NCBI GenBank assembly: GCA_038532435.1
Contig: JBCBAP010000071.1
Coordinates: 1 to 15,338, forward strand
Reading direction: 5' to 3'
DNA: 15,338 nucleotides
From: JBCBAP01 sp038532435
Lineage (GTDB): Bacteria; Pseudomonadota; Alphaproteobacteria; Rhodobacterales; Rhodobacteraceae
Shown: one piece after another, positions 13,334 to 15,338 of the stretch
Layout of the letters: every line of letters begins with the position of its first letter
How positions within the stretch are numbered: position 1 is the first letter of the stretch
Notes under the pieces: model-generated
What the model was told of the DNA's origin: nothing
Database searches by the model: none
What the model saw: only the letters and a program-made list of their open reading frames with translations
Program-made: the position numbers and the translations under genes

Positions 13334-14085
13334 AGATCGGAATTCTCGAAACCGGTGAACTCAGCGAACCCCTGCGCAGCACGTATGGGCCCTACGGCCC
13401 AATGTTCGAGGCATTGCTGAAACGCGCGGCGTCCGACCTCACCGTCGAGACCGTCAGCGTCGTGAACGATGTCTGGCCGGCCTCCGTAGACGCGGCCGAC
13501 GGCTGGATCGTCACCGGATCCCGCCACGGCGTCTATGACGACCTTCCCTTCATCCCGAAACTCGGGGCGTTCCTTCGCGATGCATACGCGGCGCGGATAC
13601 CCATGGTCGGCGTCTGTTTCGGACACCAGATCATGGCCCACGCGCTCGGTGGTCGGGCGGAGAAATCCCACAAGGGCTGGGGTGTCGGGGCGCACACCTA
13701 TCAGATGCGCCTCAAGCCGAGCTGGATGGACGGGATCGGCGACAGCATGTGCGTGCGCGCCATGCATCAGGATCAGGTGGTGGAGGTCCCGCCGACGGCA
13801 CAGGTGCTCGCAAGTTCGGAATTCTGCACCAACGCAGCCTTCGTCTATGGCGATCCCGAAGCACCGGATGCGATATCGGTCCAGCCGCATCCGGAGTTCG
13901 ACGCCGATTTCATGGCGGACCTCATCCGCACCCGGGCGAGGACCTTGATCCCCGCGGAAATCGCCGACACGGCGTTAAACAGCCTGTCAGAGGAAGCCGA
14001 TACCCAGCTCTGGGCCGCCTGGATGGTGCGGTTTTTCAGGGATGCTGTTTCGCGGCGATCCGCAAACCGGTCTGCCGCTGAGTAA
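13330..14085 (+). CDS. Class I glutamine amidotransferase-like protein
   Basis: A 251-residue cytoplasmic protein with a single class I amidotransferase domain. The nucleophile is C96 in GVCFGHQ, and H187 and E189 in QPHPEF complete the triad, so it looks catalytically competent. No synthetase domain is attached and no partner gene is nearby, as in stand-alone GuaA-like amidotransferases and some gamma-glutamyl hydrolases. The substrate is unknown; a gamma-glutamyl compound or an amide donor role is plausible. The ATG overlaps the LysR stop (ATGA) and GGAGAGG lies about 7 bases upstream. The last 40 residues are an extra helical tail beyond the usual domain. A GC-rich hairpin follows the stop. 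Confidence 0.88.
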   Translation: MKIGILETGELSEPLRSTYGPYGPMFEALLKRAASDLTVETVSVVNDVWPASVDAADGWIVTGSRHGVYDDLPFIPKLGAFLRDAYAARIPMVGVCFGHQIMAHALGGRAEKSHKGWGVGAHTYQMRLKPSWMDGIGDSMCVRAMHQDQVVEVPPTAQVLASSEFCTNAAFVYGDPEAPDAISVQPHPEFDADFMADLIRTRARTLIPAEIADTALNSLSEEADTQLWAAWMVRFFRDAVSRRSANRSAAE

Positions 14086-14087
14086 GC

Positions 14088-14108
14088 GGCGGGGCGTCCT
14101 GCCCCGCC
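14088..14108 (+). terminator. GC-rich hairpin after the amidotransferase gene
   Basis: GGCGGGGC (14088–14095) pairs exactly with GCCCCGCC (14101–14108) around a 5-base loop, two bases after the stop codon. Only a poor T-content follows, so it is a weak intrinsic terminator or an RNA-end protector. It also lies just after the end of the convergent DUF465 gene. Confidence 0.5.
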
Positions 14109-14126
14109 TCGTACGCCACTTGGTTT

Positions 14127-14297
14127 CTATGCGCCGTGCGCAAGCCGGGTGATCTGCTCCTTGAGCTTGAGCTTTTGTACTTTCATCGCCTTGAGCTCCA
14201 GATCGTCTGCCCCGGGACTGCGTTGTTCCAATTCGATCTTTTCCGAAAGGGCCTCGTGCTTCTTGCGGAGTTCAATCAAATGTGACGCAACCGTCAT
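14127..14297 (-). CDS. DUF465 / YdcH family small coiled-coil protein
   Basis: A 56-residue, highly charged protein. It begins MTVASHLIELRKKHEAL and ends with KVQKLKLKEQITRL, the pattern of DUF465 (YdcH-like) proteins: two antiparallel helices joined by a short turn (RSPGADD). The family is widespread in Proteobacteria and has no agreed function. AGAGGAG lies 7 bases before the ATG, so the start is secure. It stands alone on the minus strand, with 109 bases separating it from the TrmN6-like gene upstream on the same strand; that gap contains the palindrome TCCAATTGGA and no clear promoter. Confidence 0.88.
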   Translation of the reverse strand: MTVASHLIELRKKHEALSEKIELEQRSPGADDLELKAMKVQKLKLKEQITRLAHGA

Positions 14298-14406
14298 GGG
14301 CTTCTCCTCTGTGTTTCGATCGTTGGTCTAACCCTCCAATTGGACCATGGAGCGCTGAACAAGTCATGACTGGAAAAACTGACATAATCTCTGTACTATT
14401 TGCACG

Positions 14407-15165
14407 CTAGGGTTGCAGGGGAAGATTTTTCGACCCGCGTAAAACCGCTCGCGCCGCCTCCGACATATGGTCGAAATCGCCCGGATGCTCCTCCCCCTCA
14501 TGGAGGACAAAGCCGGGCAGCAGCGTCAGGGGAGCCTTCGATCCCTTTAGCCCGGTGACCACGCAACGTTGCGCCGCGCGTGCGGTGCGCGCCTGCAAGG
14601 GCAGGATCTGAACTGCGCCGATGCGCGGCGCGAACGCGGCAAGGATGTCGCCCAGCCTCTCCGTCCGGTGGATGATCGCGAACCTGCCCCCGGGTTCTAG
14701 CCGCCGGATCCCTGCATCGATCCAGGTGGCCAGATCCACCCGTTCCCGATTCGCCATATCCCGCCCCGGGTCCGGGGACACCAGACTGTCCCGATCGAAG
14801 TAGGGCGGGTTGGTGAGCACAAGGTCGAACCGCTCTGCCCGAAGCTCCTGGGGCATCCGGGTCAGGTCCCCTTCCACGACCCGCATGTCGATGCCCGCAC
14901 GCAGCGCGTTCCGACGGGCAAGGTCCGCATAGCGGGGCTGGATCTCAAGCCCCGTGAGCGAGATCCCCGGTGTACGAACCGCCAGCGCCAACCCCGCGGC
15001 GCCCACACCGCATCCAAGATCGAGGACCCGGTCCTCGGGACGGACGGGACAGGCCGCGGCAAGGAAGATCGGGTCCGTTGCGGCCCGATAGCCCGACCGG
15101 GGCTGCCAAAGCCTCAGCCGTCCATCGAGGAACGCGTCGTCGGTGAGGTCCTCCTCCCCGCTCAC
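14407..15165 (-). CDS. TrmN6-like methyltransferase (tRNA1(Val) A37 N6-methylase family)
   Basis: A 252-residue class I SAM-dependent methyltransferase. The SAM-binding motif VLDLGCGVG is at 47–55, the acidic LEIQ at 73–76, and the catalytic NPPYF motif at 119–123, which marks N6-adenine/N5-glutamine methylases. Together with length and the early QPRSGYRAATDPIFLAA segment this fits COG4123 (TrmN6), which methylates A37 of tRNA1(Val) in E. coli. The exact target in this organism is inferred. Translation starts at a GTG overlapping the DUF2007 stop (GTGA), so the two genes are coupled; the ribosome site is weak, as is common in coupled genes. Confidence 0.87.
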   Translation of the reverse strand: MSGEEDLTDDAFLDGRLRLWQPRSGYRAATDPIFLAAACPVRPEDRVLDLGCGVGAAGLALAVRTPGISLTGLEIQPRYADLARRNALRAGIDMRVVEGDLTRMPQELRAERFDLVLTNPPYFDRDSLVSPDPGRDMANRERVDLATWIDAGIRRLEPGGRFAIIHRTERLGDILAAFAPRIGAVQILPLQARTARAAQRCVVTGLKGSKAPLTLLPGFVLHEGEEHPGDFDHMSEAARAVLRGSKNLPLQP

Positions 15166-15338
15166 GACCGCTCGGGTAGCTCAATATCGTTGTCCGAAAG
15201 GATTGCACGGGCGCGAAACAGATCCTCCCGCCCCACCATCATGCGACGCGGCAACACACCGATGGACCCTTCCAGGACGCTCATGTGGACGTCCATGACG
15301 AAGCAGTCTATATCCTCAGCCCGGAGCAGGGCCGTGGC
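15162..15338 (-). CDS. DUF2007 family protein, C-terminal part (cut by window edge)
   Basis: Only the last 58 residues are visible; the start lies beyond the right edge. The sequence has AEDIDCFVMDVHMSVLEGS followed by GVLPRRMMV and a final LFRARAIL helix, the pattern of DUF2007 (putative signal-transducing, GlnB-like fold) proteins, which are about 70–80 residues long. So little of the protein is missing. Its stop overlaps the start of the TrmN6-like gene by four bases, a pairing I recall as common in Rhodobacterales. Function unknown. Confidence 0.85.
   Translation of the reverse strand, partial: ATALLRAEDIDCFVMDVHMSVLEGSIGVLPRRMMVGREDLFRARAILSDNDIELPERS

Noticed and set aside
1..15338. 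Mobile elements, CRISPR arrays, tRNAs and defence systems
   Set aside because: No transposase or integrase motifs, no repeated spacer-like units, no tRNA cloverleaf sequences and no nuclease/helicase cassettes were seen.

Overview
The window is about 15 kb of high-GC chromosome, most likely from a Rhodobacterales-type alphaproteobacterium (roseobacter/Rhodobacter relatives). The grounds are the argH–lipoprotein–lysA–DUF4175 block, a PhaR-type polyhydroxybutyrate (PHB) regulator, an alphaproteobacterial GAAC-N7-GAAC LexA box, and dense gene packing with GTGA/ATGA overlaps. I see no transposase, integrase, CRISPR array, tRNA or rRNA. This looks like core chromosome with small local insertions.

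Left part (1–5000). A leftward amino-acid block holds argH and a tiny lipoprotein, then (after an interruption) a DUF2834 membrane protein, lysA and the start of a DUF4175/TIGR02302 protein. The interruption contains a rightward six-helix Pr6Pr-family membrane protein and a 428-base stretch without a gene (1873–2300). That stretch carries a strongly structured leftward RNA candidate: three hairpins with C-tract loops, the last one followed by a T-rich run. A TlpA-like periplasmic thioredoxin is transcribed divergently from argH.

Middle (4990–6490). A tag-type 3-methyladenine DNA glycosylase is divergent from a stand-alone EAL-domain protein. Between them is a perfect alphaproteobacterial LexA (SOS) box.

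PHB region (6487–10754). phaR (leftward) is divergent from a 49-aa ORF and a short PhaC-like alpha/beta protein, then phaA (thiolase) and phaB (acetoacetyl-CoA reductase). phaA and phaB make (R)-3-hydroxybutyryl-CoA from acetyl-CoA, and the PhaC-like protein could polymerise or hydrolyse such thioesters. The phaR intergenic region holds a conspicuous palindrome with internal GTGCAGCA direct repeats, a good candidate PhaR operator. A terminator-like hairpin follows phaB.

Right part (10767–15338). An ATP-grasp protein is followed by a 48-aa leftward ORF with its own terminator. Next come a GcvA-like LysR regulator translationally coupled to a class I glutamine amidotransferase, a DUF465/YdcH protein, a TrmN6-like methyltransferase and the 3' part of a DUF2007 gene.

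Functional calls rest on motifs read by eye. RNA, operator and promoter calls are predictions from sequence pattern only.
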